Source: Polynucleobacter campilacus (GTDB taxonomy: Bacteria > Pseudomonadota > Gammaproteobacteria > Burkholderiales > Burkholderiaceae). From it: DNA of 64,000 nt. A program made the translations under genes and the position numbers. The notes under the pieces were generated by a model. That model made no database searches. It was not told where the DNA came from and saw only the letters and a list, made by a program, of their open reading frames with translations. Each line of letters opens with the position of its first letter. Positions within the stretch are counted from its first letter, which is position 1. Location of the stretch: assembly GCF_002206625.1 (NCBI RefSeq), contig NZ_NGUP01000003.1, positions 1 through 64,000 on the forward strand, given 5' to 3'. Below, piece after piece: positions 44,788 to 55,196 of this stretch.

Positions 44788-46095
44788 GTGTCAAAAATAG
44801 AATCTTCTCTCGATCGACTATTTGCCAAATTAGTGCAATTTAAAGACATAGGTAAGACGCGTCTGTGCGCCCTGTGGCAAAGATTATCGCCCTACCTTGG
44901 GCAACTTCAGAAAATAGATTACCCGACAACAAAAGCTTTTGTCATTCGCTTTAAGTGGCGCATTTTGTTGATCTTAATTGTTTTTTACGCTGGATCTAAG
45001 GCTTACGATTATTACTTCCCTGCAAGCAAAAAAGGTGGGGGCCCTCAAGTCATTACCAGTGTAGTAGTAGAGAAAAAAGATATCCCTCTCGTGATTGAAG
45101 CTACTGGTACGACCGTCTCTAATAGTATTGTAGATATCCGTCCAATGGTGACAAACACCGTTAGTAAAATTCACGTTAAGGACGGTCAAGAAGTTAAAGA
45201 GGGGCAACTTCTATTCACGCTCGATGACCGTAATGACAAAGCCAATTATGAAAAGCTCAAAGCTTTGGCTGACGATGCTCAAAAACAATATTTACGCGCC
45301 AAAGAATTGGTAGAGAAGAACTTTATATCAAAGGCCGGTTTAGAGACATCGCTTGCTAATGCCAAGTCGGCACAGGCTGCCGCCCGCTCTGCCGAGGTAC
45401 AACTCTCCTTTGACTCCATTCGCTCACCGATTAACGGTAGAGCAGGAATCGTGAATGTCTTCCCTGGCTCTCTAGTGCAAGCAAGCAATATCGTCTCTAC
45501 CGCAACAAACTCTACTGCCACCTCTAGTGTAGGTTCGATGGTCACAATTACACAACTGAACCCAATGAATGTTCAGTTTGTGATTCCAGAAAAAGATATT
45601 CCTATCATCCTAGAAAATAGGAAGAGTGACGTACCTTTAACAGTAAAAGTGACTATTGGTAATACCGGAAAAAATACTTACGAGGGTCAAGTTCTGGTAA
45701 TCGACAATCAAGTAGACCCTCTGATTGCCGCAGTTCGTGTTAAAGCACAAATTCCGAACGATAAGTTGGAAGTGCTTCCTGGGCAATTTGCACGCGTATC
45801 ACTCAACGCTAACACCTTAAAAGATGTGATTGCTGTTCCTACTCAGGCAATTGTCATTGGTCCAGCTGGGCGCTTGGTATATGTTGTTGACAAGGATGAT
45901 AAGGTCACGGCAAAACCGGTGAAGACAACCTACGAATACCTCGGCACCTCAGTTATTACTGGAATTAACGCAGGCGATCGCATTGTGGTTGAAGGTAAGC
46001 AGAATTTACGCACCGGCAGCAAAGTACGCGAAGCAAAAGCCGCCAAATCAGAGAAGCCCCCTGCTGATAAAACCACTACCGCTGAACCAAAATGA
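44788..46095 (+). CDS. RND efflux periplasmic adaptor (MdtA/AcrA type)
   Basis: A 435-residue membrane-fusion protein. One anchoring helix lies at ~54-72 (ILLILIVFYAGSKAYDYYF), preceded by an unusually long ~50-residue cytoplasmic part. Barrel-sandwich hybrid and lipoyl parts (~95-130 and ~190-220: VKDGQEVKEGQLLFTLDDRN, SFDSIRSPINGRAGIVNVFPGSLV) flank a helical hairpin. The start is GTG. It overlaps the RND pump gene by four bases. Substrate unknown. Confidence 0.88.
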   Translation: MSKIESSLDRLFAKLVQFKDIGKTRLCALWQRLSPYLGQLQKIDYPTTKAFVIRFKWRILLILIVFYAGSKAYDYYFPASKKGGGPQVITSVVVEKKDIPLVIEATGTTVSNSIVDIRPMVTNTVSKIHVKDGQEVKEGQLLFTLDDRNDKANYEKLKALADDAQKQYLRAKELVEKNFISKAGLETSLANAKSAQAAARSAEVQLSFDSIRSPINGRAGIVNVFPGSLVQASNIVSTATNSTATSSVGSMVTITQLNPMNVQFVIPEKDIPIILENRKSDVPLTVKVTIGNTGKNTYEGQVLVIDNQVDPLIAAVRVKAQIPNDKLEVLPGQFARVSLNANTLKDVIAVPTQAIVIGPAGRLVYVVDKDDKVTAKPVKTTYEYLGTSVITGINAGDRIVVEGKQNLRTGSKVREAKAAKSEKPPADKTTTAEPK

Positions 46096-49000
46096 CGCTT
46101 TCTGAGCTATGCATTAGACGCCCCGTAATGACGGTCTTGCTGTCTATTGCCACAGTCATTGCTGGGAGTGTTGCTTACACTAAGATTCCAGTAGCTGCCC
46201 TACCCAGCTTCAATACGCCAGTGATTTCTGTATCGGCCAGCTTACCTGGTGCATCACCTGAAATTATGGCTTCGGCTGTTGCGCTACCGCTTGAAAAAGA
46301 ATTTTCAACGATTGATGGCATCAAAGTGATTAGCTCTACCAATTCACTTGGTACCACGAGCGTTACCCTAGAATTTACAAGCGATCGGGATATCGATAAA
46401 GCGGCTGTAGATGTTCAGGCAGCCCTCTTACGAGCGCAACGCCGTTTACCAATTGAAATGACGGTGCCTCCTTCGTATCGAAAGATTAATCCTGCCGATA
46501 CCCCTGTATTAATTGTGCGCATGAGCTCCCCATCAATCAGCCTCTCTGAAATGAATGCTTATGCAGAGAACCTGATGTCTCCAAACTTATCTACAATTTC
46601 TGGGGTTTCACAAGTAGCAGTCTACGGAGCAAAGCGTTACGCAGTCAGAGTGAGTGTGAGACCAGATGCCTTAGGTAATCGCAATATCACCATGGATGAG
46701 GTGGCGGCTGCCATCAACAAAGCCAATACTAATAGTCCCGTTGGAACCCTTGATGGCCCCCGCCAACTGATTACCATCTATGCCAATCCACAACTTGTAA
46801 CAGCTGAGGAATTTGGCAACCTGATTGTTGCGCAGCGCAATGGATACCCAATTTATCTCAAAGATGTTGCTGATGTACAAGAGAGCTTTGAGGACGTCAA
46901 GACCTATGCTTCAGCAAAAGGTGAGCGCTCAATAGCGATTGCCGTACTGCGCCAACCCAATGCCAACACTGTAGAAGTTGTTGACTCCATTAAAAAACTA
47001 TTGCCTTCTCTGAAAGCACAAATGCCGGAATCCATTCAGTTAACACTGATTAATGACCGTTCGCTTTCAATTATTGAGTCAATTCACGATGTCAATCTGA
47101 CGTTACTTCTCACCATCGCACTTGTTGTCTTGGTGATCTTCCTATTCCTAAAGCACGTATCTGCAACAATCATTCCTTCTATTAGTTTGCCGATTTCTCT
47201 GATCGGTGCATTTTTTGTTTTCTACTTTTTAGGCTATAGCCTTAATAATATTTCCTTGCTGGGCATTACTCTCGCCGTTGGCTTGGTGGTAGATGATGCA
47301 ATCGTAGTATTAGAAAACATCATGCGCTATGTTGAAGAAGGCATGGACCCCTTAAAAGCTGCTTTAAAAGGTAGTAAAGAGGTTGGATTTACGATCATCT
47401 CAATCTCCATATCTTTGGTGGCAGTATTTATTCCACTATTTTTCATGTCAGGTCCAATTGGCCTTCTCTTTAGAGAATTTGCCGTTGTGGTAACGCTCTC
47501 TATATTGGTCTCAGCGGTTGTCTCATTAACAGTAGTGCCAATGTTATGTAGCCGCTTTTTGCCCAAGCCTGGTCAACATCCAAAAGAATATGCAATTACA
47601 AAGCAGTTTGATCGCGGATATGAGTGGACTTTAAAAAAGTATGTCCACTTTTTAGATTTAGCCTTAGCAAATAGAAAAAGAGTGTTATTTGGCGCATTAG
47701 CCAGCTTTGTGATTACTATTGCTCTCTTTGTTTACAGCCCAAAAGGATTCTTTCCGGAAGAAGATATTGGACAGTTACGCGTGACTGTAGAGGCCTCTGA
47801 AGATACTTCCTTTAGCGCGATGATGGCTTTACAAGATCAGGCCGCGAAAGTAGTCGATAGCGACCCTAACGTGGCAACCTCAATCTCTATTCTGGGTGGT
47901 GGCCAATCTTCCGGTCGTAATACCGGAAGATTCTTCATCATTCTCAAGCCCAAGGATGAGCGCCAAAAAATGAGCAAGGTCATGGAGGGCCTGAGATCCA
48001 AGTTCAAAGAAATCCCTGGCATTCAGGTCTACATGAGTCCGGTACAAAATTTACAGCTAGGCGGTCGGAGCAGTAAAAGTCGCTATCAATTTACTCTGCA
48101 AAGCGTTGGCTTTGAAGGCGTCAATGAATGGGCTGAGAAATTGCTCCAAAAAATGCGCGCTGATCCAATTTTTAAGGATGTCACTAGTGACTCGCAATTA
48201 AAAGGTTTGAACGTCAAGCTTGAAATCGATCGGGAAAAAGCAGCCAGTGCTGGAGTCTCCATCGCTGATATTCGCACAGCCCTCTACTCCTCCTTTGGTG
48301 AGAGGCAGGTATCTACCATCTATACCCCAGTCAACACCTATTATGTGATTTTAGAAACAGCAGAGAATGATCGTCAATTTGAAACAGACTTGAATAAGGT
48401 CTTCGTTCGAGGTAGAGCGACAGATAAATTGATTCCGCTATCCAGTCTAGCGAGCTTTGTCAGAACCGTAGGACCCACGGCAGTAAATCACCAAGGTCAG
48501 ATTCCAGCGGTTACGATTTCTTTTAACCTCGCTCCAGATGTTTTCTTGGGGGATGCGACTAAGGCAATAGATGGCTTTGTTAAGGCGGTTGATTTGCCAC
48601 CTTCTATCATTACAAGCTATGGTGGTGATGCGGCCGTATTTAAAGATAACCAATCGGGTCAGGTTATTTTATTATTAGCTGCACTAGGCGTTATTTATAT
48701 CTTGCTTGGCGTTCTGTATGAGAGCTATATCCACCCCCTCACAATTTTGGCGGGCCTACCCTCTGCAGCGATTGGTGCAATTTTATCTCTACGCATCTTC
48801 GGATTTGAGCTAACTGTTGTTGCTTCGATTGGCATCTTGCTGCTGATTGGTATTGTGAAGAAAAATGCGATTTTGATGATCGACTTTGCATTAGATGCGC
48901 AGCGTAATCAAGGTATGACTCCCGAAAAAGCGATTCGTGAAGCCTGTATTTTGCGCTTTCGCCCCATTATGATGACTACGATTGCTGCTTTGATGGGCGC

Positions 49001-49190
49001 ATTACCCATCGCGCTTGGCATAGGGGCTGGTGCAGAGTTACGTCAACCACTAGGTATTAGTGTGGCCGGTGGTCTGATCTTCTCTCAATTTGTCACCTTG
49101 ATTATTACTCCCGTGATTTATCTCTATTTAGATAAATATGCGGGTAATGGCCCCATGGAAATTCCGCCGTCAGTGCTAGAAGGAACCTAA
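46092..49190 (+). CDS. RND efflux pump inner-membrane transporter (HAE1 family)
   Basis: A 1032-residue transporter of the AcrB/MdtB class: N-terminal helix (RRPVMTVLLSIATVIAGSVAY), large periplasmic loops after the first and seventh helices, and the proton-relay helix GLVVDDAIVVLENIMRYVEEG with the two aspartates. The C-terminal half repeats the fold (GIVKKNAILMIDFALDAQR). It expels drugs or lipophilic compounds with the adaptor. No outer-membrane factor gene follows, so a TolC-like channel must come from elsewhere. Confidence 0.93.
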   Translation: MTLSELCIRRPVMTVLLSIATVIAGSVAYTKIPVAALPSFNTPVISVSASLPGASPEIMASAVALPLEKEFSTIDGIKVISSTNSLGTTSVTLEFTSDRDIDKAAVDVQAALLRAQRRLPIEMTVPPSYRKINPADTPVLIVRMSSPSISLSEMNAYAENLMSPNLSTISGVSQVAVYGAKRYAVRVSVRPDALGNRNITMDEVAAAINKANTNSPVGTLDGPRQLITIYANPQLVTAEEFGNLIVAQRNGYPIYLKDVADVQESFEDVKTYASAKGERSIAIAVLRQPNANTVEVVDSIKKLLPSLKAQMPESIQLTLINDRSLSIIESIHDVNLTLLLTIALVVLVIFLFLKHVSATIIPSISLPISLIGAFFVFYFLGYSLNNISLLGITLAVGLVVDDAIVVLENIMRYVEEGMDPLKAALKGSKEVGFTIISISISLVAVFIPLFFMSGPIGLLFREFAVVVTLSILVSAVVSLTVVPMLCSRFLPKPGQHPKEYAITKQFDRGYEWTLKKYVHFLDLALANRKRVLFGALASFVITIALFVYSPKGFFPEEDIGQLRVTVEASEDTSFSAMMALQDQAAKVVDSDPNVATSISILGGGQSSGRNTGRFFIILKPKDERQKMSKVMEGLRSKFKEIPGIQVYMSPVQNLQLGGRSSKSRYQFTLQSVGFEGVNEWAEKLLQKMRADPIFKDVTSDSQLKGLNVKLEIDREKAASAGVSIADIRTALYSSFGERQVSTIYTPVNTYYVILETAENDRQFETDLNKVFVRGRATDKLIPLSSLASFVRTVGPTAVNHQGQIPAVTISFNLAPDVFLGDATKAIDGFVKAVDLPPSIITSYGGDAAVFKDNQSGQVILLLAALGVIYILLGVLYESYIHPLTILAGLPSAAIGAILSLRIFGFELTVVASIGILLLIGIVKKNAILMIDFALDAQRNQGMTPEKAIREACILRFRPIMMTTIAALMGALPIALGIGAGAELRQPLGISVAGGLIFSQFVTLIITPVIYLYLDKYAGNGPMEIPPSVLEGT

Positions 49191-49900
49191 TGCGTCAAGT
49201 CATTCTCGATACTGAAACTACTGGATTAAATCCAGCTACTGGTGACCGCATTATTGAAATTGGTTGCGTTGAGATGCTTGATCGTCGCTTAACTGATCGC
49301 ACCTTCCATTACTACGTCAATCCAGAGCGTGATATCGATGCTGGCGCTTTTGCTGTCCATGGCCTATCTCGTGAGTTTCTCTCTGATAAACCGGTCTTTA
49401 GCAATATCGTTGAGCAGCTCATTGAGTTTGTGGATGGCGCTGAAATCGTTATTCATAACGCCGCCTTCGACTTAGGCTTTTTGGATAATGAATTCGCCCT
49501 CCTAAAGCGTCCGCCATTTCGCAATCTAGCTGCTAAGATCACGGATACCTTGCTCGATGCTCGCCAGATGTTCCCTGGCAAACGTAACTCTTTAGATGCG
49601 CTGTGTGAACGTTTTTCTATTAGCAACCAACACCGCACCTTACACGGCGCCCTGTTAGATGCCCAGCTCTTAGCCGAGGTCTATGTTGCGATGACTAGAG
49701 GTCAAGAGGATCTCTCAATTGATTTAATCGACTACACCGTTGGCGCAGATGCATCTGGACACGCTAAACCATTGCCGACTGATTTAAAGGTGATGGCTGC
49801 AGGCGATGATGACATTGCGCAACACGAAAAGATTCTTGCTGAAATTACTAAAGCAAGTAAAAAAGACTCCGTATGGAGCCCTTCAGGCCTTAGTAACTAA
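49190..49900 (+). CDS. dnaQ: DNA polymerase III epsilon subunit (proofreading exonuclease)
   Basis: A 236-residue DEDDh exonuclease: ExoI LDTETTGLNPATGDRIIEIG, ExoII VIHNAAFDLGFLDNEF, ExoIII HRTLHGALLDAQLLAEVY. The C-terminal ~50 residues are less conserved and carry the likely polymerase-binding tail. It proofreads replication. The start overlaps the RND stop by one base; it converges on the next gene with a four-base overlap. Confidence 0.95.
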   Translation: MRQVILDTETTGLNPATGDRIIEIGCVEMLDRRLTDRTFHYYVNPERDIDAGAFAVHGLSREFLSDKPVFSNIVEQLIEFVDGAEIVIHNAAFDLGFLDNEFALLKRPPFRNLAAKITDTLLDARQMFPGKRNSLDALCERFSISNQHRTLHGALLDAQLLAEVYVAMTRGQEDLSIDLIDYTVGADASGHAKPLPTDLKVMAAGDDDIAQHEKILAEITKASKKDSVWSPSGLSN

Positions 49901-51963
49901 GATTTCTGCTGAAGCATTCCACAGAAAAGTCCTTCTAAATCCATTACATATTGCTTGGTGTTGAACAAAGGGGCTGTTAGCCTGTTTGACGATTGCTTTG
50001 CGCGTAGTTCTGCTAATAGTTGTGGTTGAGTAGCGAGCTCTAAAGCTTTAGCAAAGTATTCCTCTGGGGTATTGACAATCAACTCCGGCATCCCCAAGGC
50101 AGAAAGCTGGCTAGCAGCCACCCTAGCAGCAAAGGTTTCTCCTATTTGCGTTAAAACAGGAACGCCAGCCCATAATGCGTCAGCAGCAGTTGTATGTGCG
50201 TTGAAATAAGGAGTATCTAAAAAGAGATCTGCCAAGCGAAGTCGGCTTAAGTGATCCCTTCTTGAGGGTACGCGACTAGCGAATATGAGTCTGGCAGGAT
50301 CAATACCTAATTTTCTAGCATTCTCACGTAAATTTTGTATCGCTAACTCAGACGGCATCGATAACCACAGCACACTGTTATCCACATGCTTTAATAATTG
50401 CATCCACTGACTAAAAATTTGCGATGTGATCTTATAGGAATTATTAAAACAAGCAAATACAAAACCTTCTTTAGGCAATCCTTGACCATCACGCGAAGGC
50501 ATTGAACCAAAATCCTCAAGCTGAACTAAAGTATCTGCCGGGAAAAAAGAGTTCGGCATATAAGCCAGTTTTTCCGTATAGTGAGTCGCATCAACTTGCG
50601 GCACTGCAACTTGATCAGTTATCAAATAGTCATAGAAATTGGCACCTGAAGTGCCTGCATACCCTAGGTAGTTAATTTGTAACGGCGCCACTTTTCTTGC
50701 AAATATCCCCGTTCTTGCACCAGCAGTATGTCCATTCAGATCAATGGCAATATCAAGCCCATGCTCAATCACTAATTGTTGAGCATCTTGATCATGCAGT
50801 CCAAACAATTCATATGCCCTATCAAATGATTGCCTCAGCCTACCTTCAAGTGCATCGTCAGATTTTTTATTTAAAAAATATCCATAAATTTCAAAACGCG
50901 AGCGATCATGAAGGCGAATCAGATTCTCCATAATGATGCCTACTGGGTGCTCCTTAAAATCACTGGAAAAGTATCCAATCCGAATTTTTTGATCTGTGGC
51001 TTTCTTTACGGATTGAAATATTGACTCATTCACGTAAGGCACGCGCTCGCGGATATATATTTGCGCTGCTTGTTTTTGCAATGCAAGGCTAGCTGGGGTT
51101 TGCAATAGAACAAACGGCGGTACTGCAGGCTTGTTTTCTGCAACTGCCTGCAAGGCCTCTGATAGTAATTTTTCATTACCCTCCCAATTACAGACTGTTG
51201 CCAACGAATTGAGCAATTGGCCAATCAGAAAAGGAATTTTCGGCCTCAACTCAAAAGCTTTTGAGTAGCTCACTCGCGCCAAATCTCCATGCTTTAATTC
51301 AGTTAGGCTATTTGCTTTATTAAACAAGGCCTCAGCATAATTTGGATCACGCGCAAGAGCCTGATCATGAGCTTCGCATGCCTGATCAAAGCGACCTAAA
51401 TCAAAAAGTGCATTACCGTAGTTTGTCCATGCTTCGGCATAATCTGGGTTGAGCTCAAGTGCGCGTTCAAAGCACGCAATGGCCTCAACAGGGTAGCCTT
51501 GATCAGAATATAGATTACCTCGATTTGACCAAACTAGAAAATAGTTTGGATCAAGCGAAATCGCTTTTTCATAAACAGCCTTAGACCGATCGTATTGACG
51601 GAGTTTTGCATATGAAGTCCCCATATCAGTCAGTACCTGAGGCTGATTTGGAGTGAGACGATTGAGCTTTTCAAAAGTCTGAACAGCGTCGCCATAGCGC
51701 CCTGTTTGGTGCTGCGCCTTTGCTAAATTAGTCAGCAGTTCTGGGTTCTTAGAATCCAGTGTGGCTGCTTTTGCAAATGGCTCTATAGATTCCTCTGTGC
51801 GACCTTGCATTGCCAGGCAAAGGCCTTGCACTTGCAATGCCAATAAGTCTTTCGAATTAACGCGCAGAATAGAGAGCGCTATACGCTCTGCCGCCTCAAG
51901 GCGCTGATTTTGAAACTCCAGCATCATTTGCTGAATTAGGGGCGCATAAGCTGGAGTCATCAA
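49897..51963 (-). CDS. TPR protein with O-GlcNAc-transferase-like (GT41) domain
   Basis: A 688-residue protein. Residues ~20-260 are about seven tetratricopeptide repeats (for example FLVWSNRGNLYSDQGYPVEA, YAEAWTNYGNALFDLGRFDQ). Residues ~310-685 match the bacterial Glyco_transf_41 domain: RIGYFSSDFKEHPVG, DLNGHTAGARTGIFARKVAPLQ, YLGYAGTSG, YLITDQVAVP and CFNNSYKI. Eukaryotic OGT uses this layout to glycosylate Ser/Thr on proteins; bacterial relatives modify proteins or surface polymers. The target is unknown and no polysaccharide cluster is adjacent. Confidence 0.88.
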   Translation of the reverse strand: MMTPAYAPLIQQMMLEFQNQRLEAAERIALSILRVNSKDLLALQVQGLCLAMQGRTEESIEPFAKAATLDSKNPELLTNLAKAQHQTGRYGDAVQTFEKLNRLTPNQPQVLTDMGTSYAKLRQYDRSKAVYEKAISLDPNYFLVWSNRGNLYSDQGYPVEAIACFERALELNPDYAEAWTNYGNALFDLGRFDQACEAHDQALARDPNYAEALFNKANSLTELKHGDLARVSYSKAFELRPKIPFLIGQLLNSLATVCNWEGNEKLLSEALQAVAENKPAVPPFVLLQTPASLALQKQAAQIYIRERVPYVNESIFQSVKKATDQKIRIGYFSSDFKEHPVGIIMENLIRLHDRSRFEIYGYFLNKKSDDALEGRLRQSFDRAYELFGLHDQDAQQLVIEHGLDIAIDLNGHTAGARTGIFARKVAPLQINYLGYAGTSGANFYDYLITDQVAVPQVDATHYTEKLAYMPNSFFPADTLVQLEDFGSMPSRDGQGLPKEGFVFACFNNSYKITSQIFSQWMQLLKHVDNSVLWLSMPSELAIQNLRENARKLGIDPARLIFASRVPSRRDHLSRLRLADLFLDTPYFNAHTTAADALWAGVPVLTQIGETFAARVAASQLSALGMPELIVNTPEEYFAKALELATQPQLLAELRAKQSSNRLTAPLFNTKQYVMDLEGLFCGMLQQKS

Positions 51964-51984
51964 ACGCTCTGAATTACATTCGCC

Positions 51985-53076
51985 TTAGATTGCAGCAGCA
52001 ATCGCCTTACCTAAGTCGTCAGTCTTAGCAGTGCCGCCTACATCGGGTGTTAATGGTGCATGCCCAGGACCAGCTAAGAGAACTTTTTCAATCGCATTAA
52101 ATATGGCTTTGCCTGCCTCTGGATATCCAAGGTGATCTAACATCATCGCCCCACTCCAGATTTGACCAATCGGATTGGCAATCATCTTGCCAAAAATATC
52201 TGGCGCAGAACCGTGAACCGGCTCAAATAATGACGGGAACTTGCCTTCAGGATTAATGCTTCCAGAAGGAGCTACTGCGATCGTGCCGGTACAGGCTGGA
52301 CCCAAGTCAGACAGGATATCTCCGAACAGGTTGCTAGCAACAACGACATCGAATCGATCGGGATTCATAACAAAGTGGGCAGCCAGAATATCGATGTGAT
52401 ATTTATCAGTGCGCACGTCGGCAAACTTCTTGGACATTGCCTCTACGCGCTCATCCCAATACGGCATGGTGATCGCAATACCATTCGATTTAGTTGCTGA
52501 AGTTAAATGCTTCTTAGGGCGGCTCTGAGCCAGATCATAGGCATATTTCAAAATACGATCAACGCCCTGTCTTGTGAATACAGATTCTTGAATCACAAAC
52601 TCACGGTCAGTATCGGGGAACATTTTTCCGCCAACACTAGAGTATTCACCTTCAGTGTTCTCGCGCACTACAAAGAAGTCAATATCGCCTGGCTTACGAT
52701 TCGCTAAAGGACATGGGATGCCAGGCAATAAACGGACTGGTCGTAGGTTCACGTATTGATCAAAGCCACGACGGAACTGAATTAAGCTGCCCCACAAAGA
52801 AACGTGATCAGGAAGAATATCGGGCATACCAACGGCACCAAAAAAGATGGCGTCGTATTTCATGAGAGTATCGAACCAGTCGTCCGGCATCATCTTGCCG
52901 TGCTTAAGATAGTAATCACAGCTTGCAAAATCAAAATGGTCGAATTGCATCCCAATACCAAATTTACGGTTAGCAGCTTCTAAAGCGCGGATACCTTCTG
53001 GCATCACTTCCTTACCAATACCATCACCAGGAATCACAGCGATTTTTGGGTTCTTAAAGATTTTCTTAGTGTTCAT
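51985..53076 (-). CDS. Tartrate/D-malate dehydrogenase (decarboxylating; IPMDH family)
   Basis: A 363-residue beta-decarboxylating dehydrogenase. Landmarks are VIPGDGIGKEVMPEG, LRPVRLLPG, FFVVRENTEGEYSSVGG (substrate loop), NLFGDILSDL (metal aspartates) and EPVHGSAPDIFGK. The stretch SLWGSLIQFRRGFDQYVNLRP and the GMPDILPDHVSLWG motif fit the TtuC/DmlA group, not isocitrate or isopropylmalate dehydrogenase. It oxidises tartrate or D-malate with NAD. Exact substrate cannot be told by eye. Confidence 0.85.
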   Translation of the reverse strand: MNTKKIFKNPKIAVIPGDGIGKEVMPEGIRALEAANRKFGIGMQFDHFDFASCDYYLKHGKMMPDDWFDTLMKYDAIFFGAVGMPDILPDHVSLWGSLIQFRRGFDQYVNLRPVRLLPGIPCPLANRKPGDIDFFVVRENTEGEYSSVGGKMFPDTDREFVIQESVFTRQGVDRILKYAYDLAQSRPKKHLTSATKSNGIAITMPYWDERVEAMSKKFADVRTDKYHIDILAAHFVMNPDRFDVVVASNLFGDILSDLGPACTGTIAVAPSGSINPEGKFPSLFEPVHGSAPDIFGKMIANPIGQIWSGAMMLDHLGYPEAGKAIFNAIEKVLLAGPGHAPLTPDVGGTAKTDDLGKAIAAAI

Positions 53077-53132
53077 GTTCTCGTCTTAAATAATGAATAG
53101 TTATGTTCAATGCAATCTGGTCAATATAGATA

Positions 53133-53795
53133 CTAGCTGATAGCTCGACGGATTTGATCTGGGGCAGACTTGCCACCCTTGGCAACAGAATCGCTGTCGT
53201 AATCACTCGTATTTTCAATAGTCTCTGGGGCAGCCTCCTCCATCCGGATATTATCCTTTGGGCAGATTGGCGCCCCGTAACTAGCCCACTTTTTAAGCAA
53301 AGTGACCTCATAGCCACATTGACCGCATTTAGCCTTACTGCGGCTGGAATTACTAGGTCTTGGCGGAGGAAAAACAATGGCCTGATGGGGATATGGGCCC
53401 AGCTCTTGGCTGATCATCATGAGTCTGACCATCAGCTCTTCGGTGGCATGTGCCATCCTTGCAGGCCCTTCTAGGCCAACTGTTTGAGCAATCCCCTTAA
53501 AGTCCTCTCCATGGCCGCTAAAACAGTCGTCAACGGCATGGCATAGCTCATGGACTAAGGTGTCTAGCAACTGCACTGGATCATCAATTTTGGGTGAGAT
53601 AAAGATCTCATTAACACCTCCCCCAGACCGCTCCCTTGGCCAGCATTGGCCCATAGTGGTTCTGGGACTACTAGAGGCCGGAAATCCACAGGAGACTCGA
53701 ACGGGAGGGATGGCATAGCCTGCCTTGGAAAATACTGGCTCAAGATGTCTAACCGCGTCTTGGAGCCAGGCTTCACGGACTGAATGTTGCTTCAT
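53133..53795 (-). CDS. SprT-like zinc metallopeptidase-domain protein
   Basis: A 220-residue protein with the zinc motif HELCHAVDDCFSGHGEDFKGIA (residues ~87-108), as in SprT/Spartan-like proteins, and a C-terminal zinc ribbon (KCGQCGYEV ... GAPICPKDN). In eukaryotes the family removes DNA-protein crosslinks; bacterial function is little known. The final ~40 residues are hydrophilic. It is divergent from the amidase across 83 bases. Confidence 0.75.
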   Translation of the reverse strand: MKQHSVREAWLQDAVRHLEPVFSKAGYAIPPVRVSCGFPASSSPRTTMGQCWPRERSGGGVNEIFISPKIDDPVQLLDTLVHELCHAVDDCFSGHGEDFKGIAQTVGLEGPARMAHATEELMVRLMMISQELGPYPHQAIVFPPPRPSNSSRSKAKCGQCGYEVTLLKKWASYGAPICPKDNIRMEEAAPETIENTSDYDSDSVAKGGKSAPDQIRRAIS

Positions 53796-53878
53796 CGATC
53801 TGCTTACTTTGCGCTAATGGGGTGAGATAAAAAAACGGTAAATTGCGATCATACGCCACCGAACGTAAAATAGCGTCT

Positions 53879-55189
53879 ATGAAAGATCTAGAAAGCCTCA
53901 GCGCCTCCCAGGCTGTAAAAGCCCTGTCCAAACGAGAGATTAAAGCAAGCGATTTACTGCTCTCCTGCTTAGATCGCATCGGTCAAAGAGAGAGCACTGT
54001 AAAGGCTTGGGTTAGCCTTGGTAAGGAGAACGCCCTCGCTAGAGCAAAGCAACTCGATAAAGGCGCTATTCAGGGTCTATTACATGGCCTACCGATTGGC
54101 GTTAAGGATTTATTTGACACCTATGATCTCCCTACGGCATATGGATCTCCCATCTATCAAAACAACTACCCACGGGCAGATGCCGTTTCAATTGCGCTGA
54201 TGCGTCAAGCAGGCGGCATCATTCTCGGAAAAACAGTCACGACAGAATTTGCCACCTTCAAAGGCGGCGTCACCACTAATCCGCATAACAGCAAACACAC
54301 CCCTGGCGGATCATCTAGCGGCTCAGCAGCAGCAGTTGCAGACTTCATGGTCCCCTTAGCAACCGGTAGTCAAACAGCTGGCTCGATCATTCGGCCTGCA
54401 TCCTATTGTGGCGTGGTTGGCTTCAAACCAAGCCTTGGAAAAATCAGCATCGCTGGCGTCAAAAGCCTTTCAATCTCACTAGATACATTAGGTTGCTTTG
54501 GCCGTAGCGTAGAAGATGTTGCGCTCGGTATAGCAGCCATGAGTGGCGATCACCAGCTCGCTAACGTGAAGGATCTTCACAACAAGCCCCGTATTGGAAT
54601 TTGTAAAACCGCTAATTGGTCGTACGCTCAAAAAGAAACTGCTACAGCACTAGCGGTTGCAAGGCATGCAGCTGAATCCATTTGCAAAGGAACCGTTGTT
54701 GATCAAAAGCTAGCAAAAGCCTGCAATGGTTTAACTCAAGCCCAAACCAATATCATGCTCTCCGAGATGTCTCGTAGTCTCATTTTTGAGCGCACGCATT
54801 TTCCTAAAAAAATCAATCCGCTGATTAGCAAGTTATTAAACGATGGCGCACACATTAGCTATGAGCAGTACGCCAAAGATTTATTGATGGTTGAGCGAGC
54901 TAAGGCTTCTGTCGCAGATCTTTTTAATAATGAGATTGATATTCTGATTGCTCCTAGTGCTACTGGTGAAGCACCATTAATCAAAGATGGCACAGGTGAT
55001 CCTATCTTTTGTAGAGACTGGAGCATGCTAGGTCTGCCGTGTATTAATTTGAATGTTGCTAGCGGGCCCCACGGCTTGCCAGTCGGCGTGCAACTCATTG
55101 CAGGCCCAGGAAAAGATCAATTTTTACTGAGTGCTGCTAGAGCATTTGCGCTAGCCTTACCTGATCCCGTTTTGCGAGATCAGGCTTAA
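53879..55189 (+). CDS. Amidase-signature-family enzyme
   Basis: About 436 residues from MKDLESLSASQ. Catalytic lysine in LPIGVKDLFDT, the Gly/Ser-rich signature GGSSSGSAAAVADFMVPLATGSQTAGSIIRPA with the cis-serine and nucleophile serine, and GVVGFKPS. Related to the GatA-like amidases; without a gatB/gatC neighbour and with its length it is a free-standing amidase of unknown substrate. I chose the ATG at 53879 since the upstream part of the frame overlaps the promoter region of the divergent SprT-like gene. It is followed convergently by a Bug receptor. Confidence 0.88.
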   Translation: MKDLESLSASQAVKALSKREIKASDLLLSCLDRIGQRESTVKAWVSLGKENALARAKQLDKGAIQGLLHGLPIGVKDLFDTYDLPTAYGSPIYQNNYPRADAVSIALMRQAGGIILGKTVTTEFATFKGGVTTNPHNSKHTPGGSSSGSAAAVADFMVPLATGSQTAGSIIRPASYCGVVGFKPSLGKISIAGVKSLSISLDTLGCFGRSVEDVALGIAAMSGDHQLANVKDLHNKPRIGICKTANWSYAQKETATALAVARHAAESICKGTVVDQKLAKACNGLTQAQTNIMLSEMSRSLIFERTHFPKKINPLISKLLNDGAHISYEQYAKDLLMVERAKASVADLFNNEIDILIAPSATGEAPLIKDGTGDPIFCRDWSMLGLPCINLNVASGPHGLPVGVQLIAGPGKDQFLLSAARAFALALPDPVLRDQA

Positions 55190-55196
55190 AGCATAT

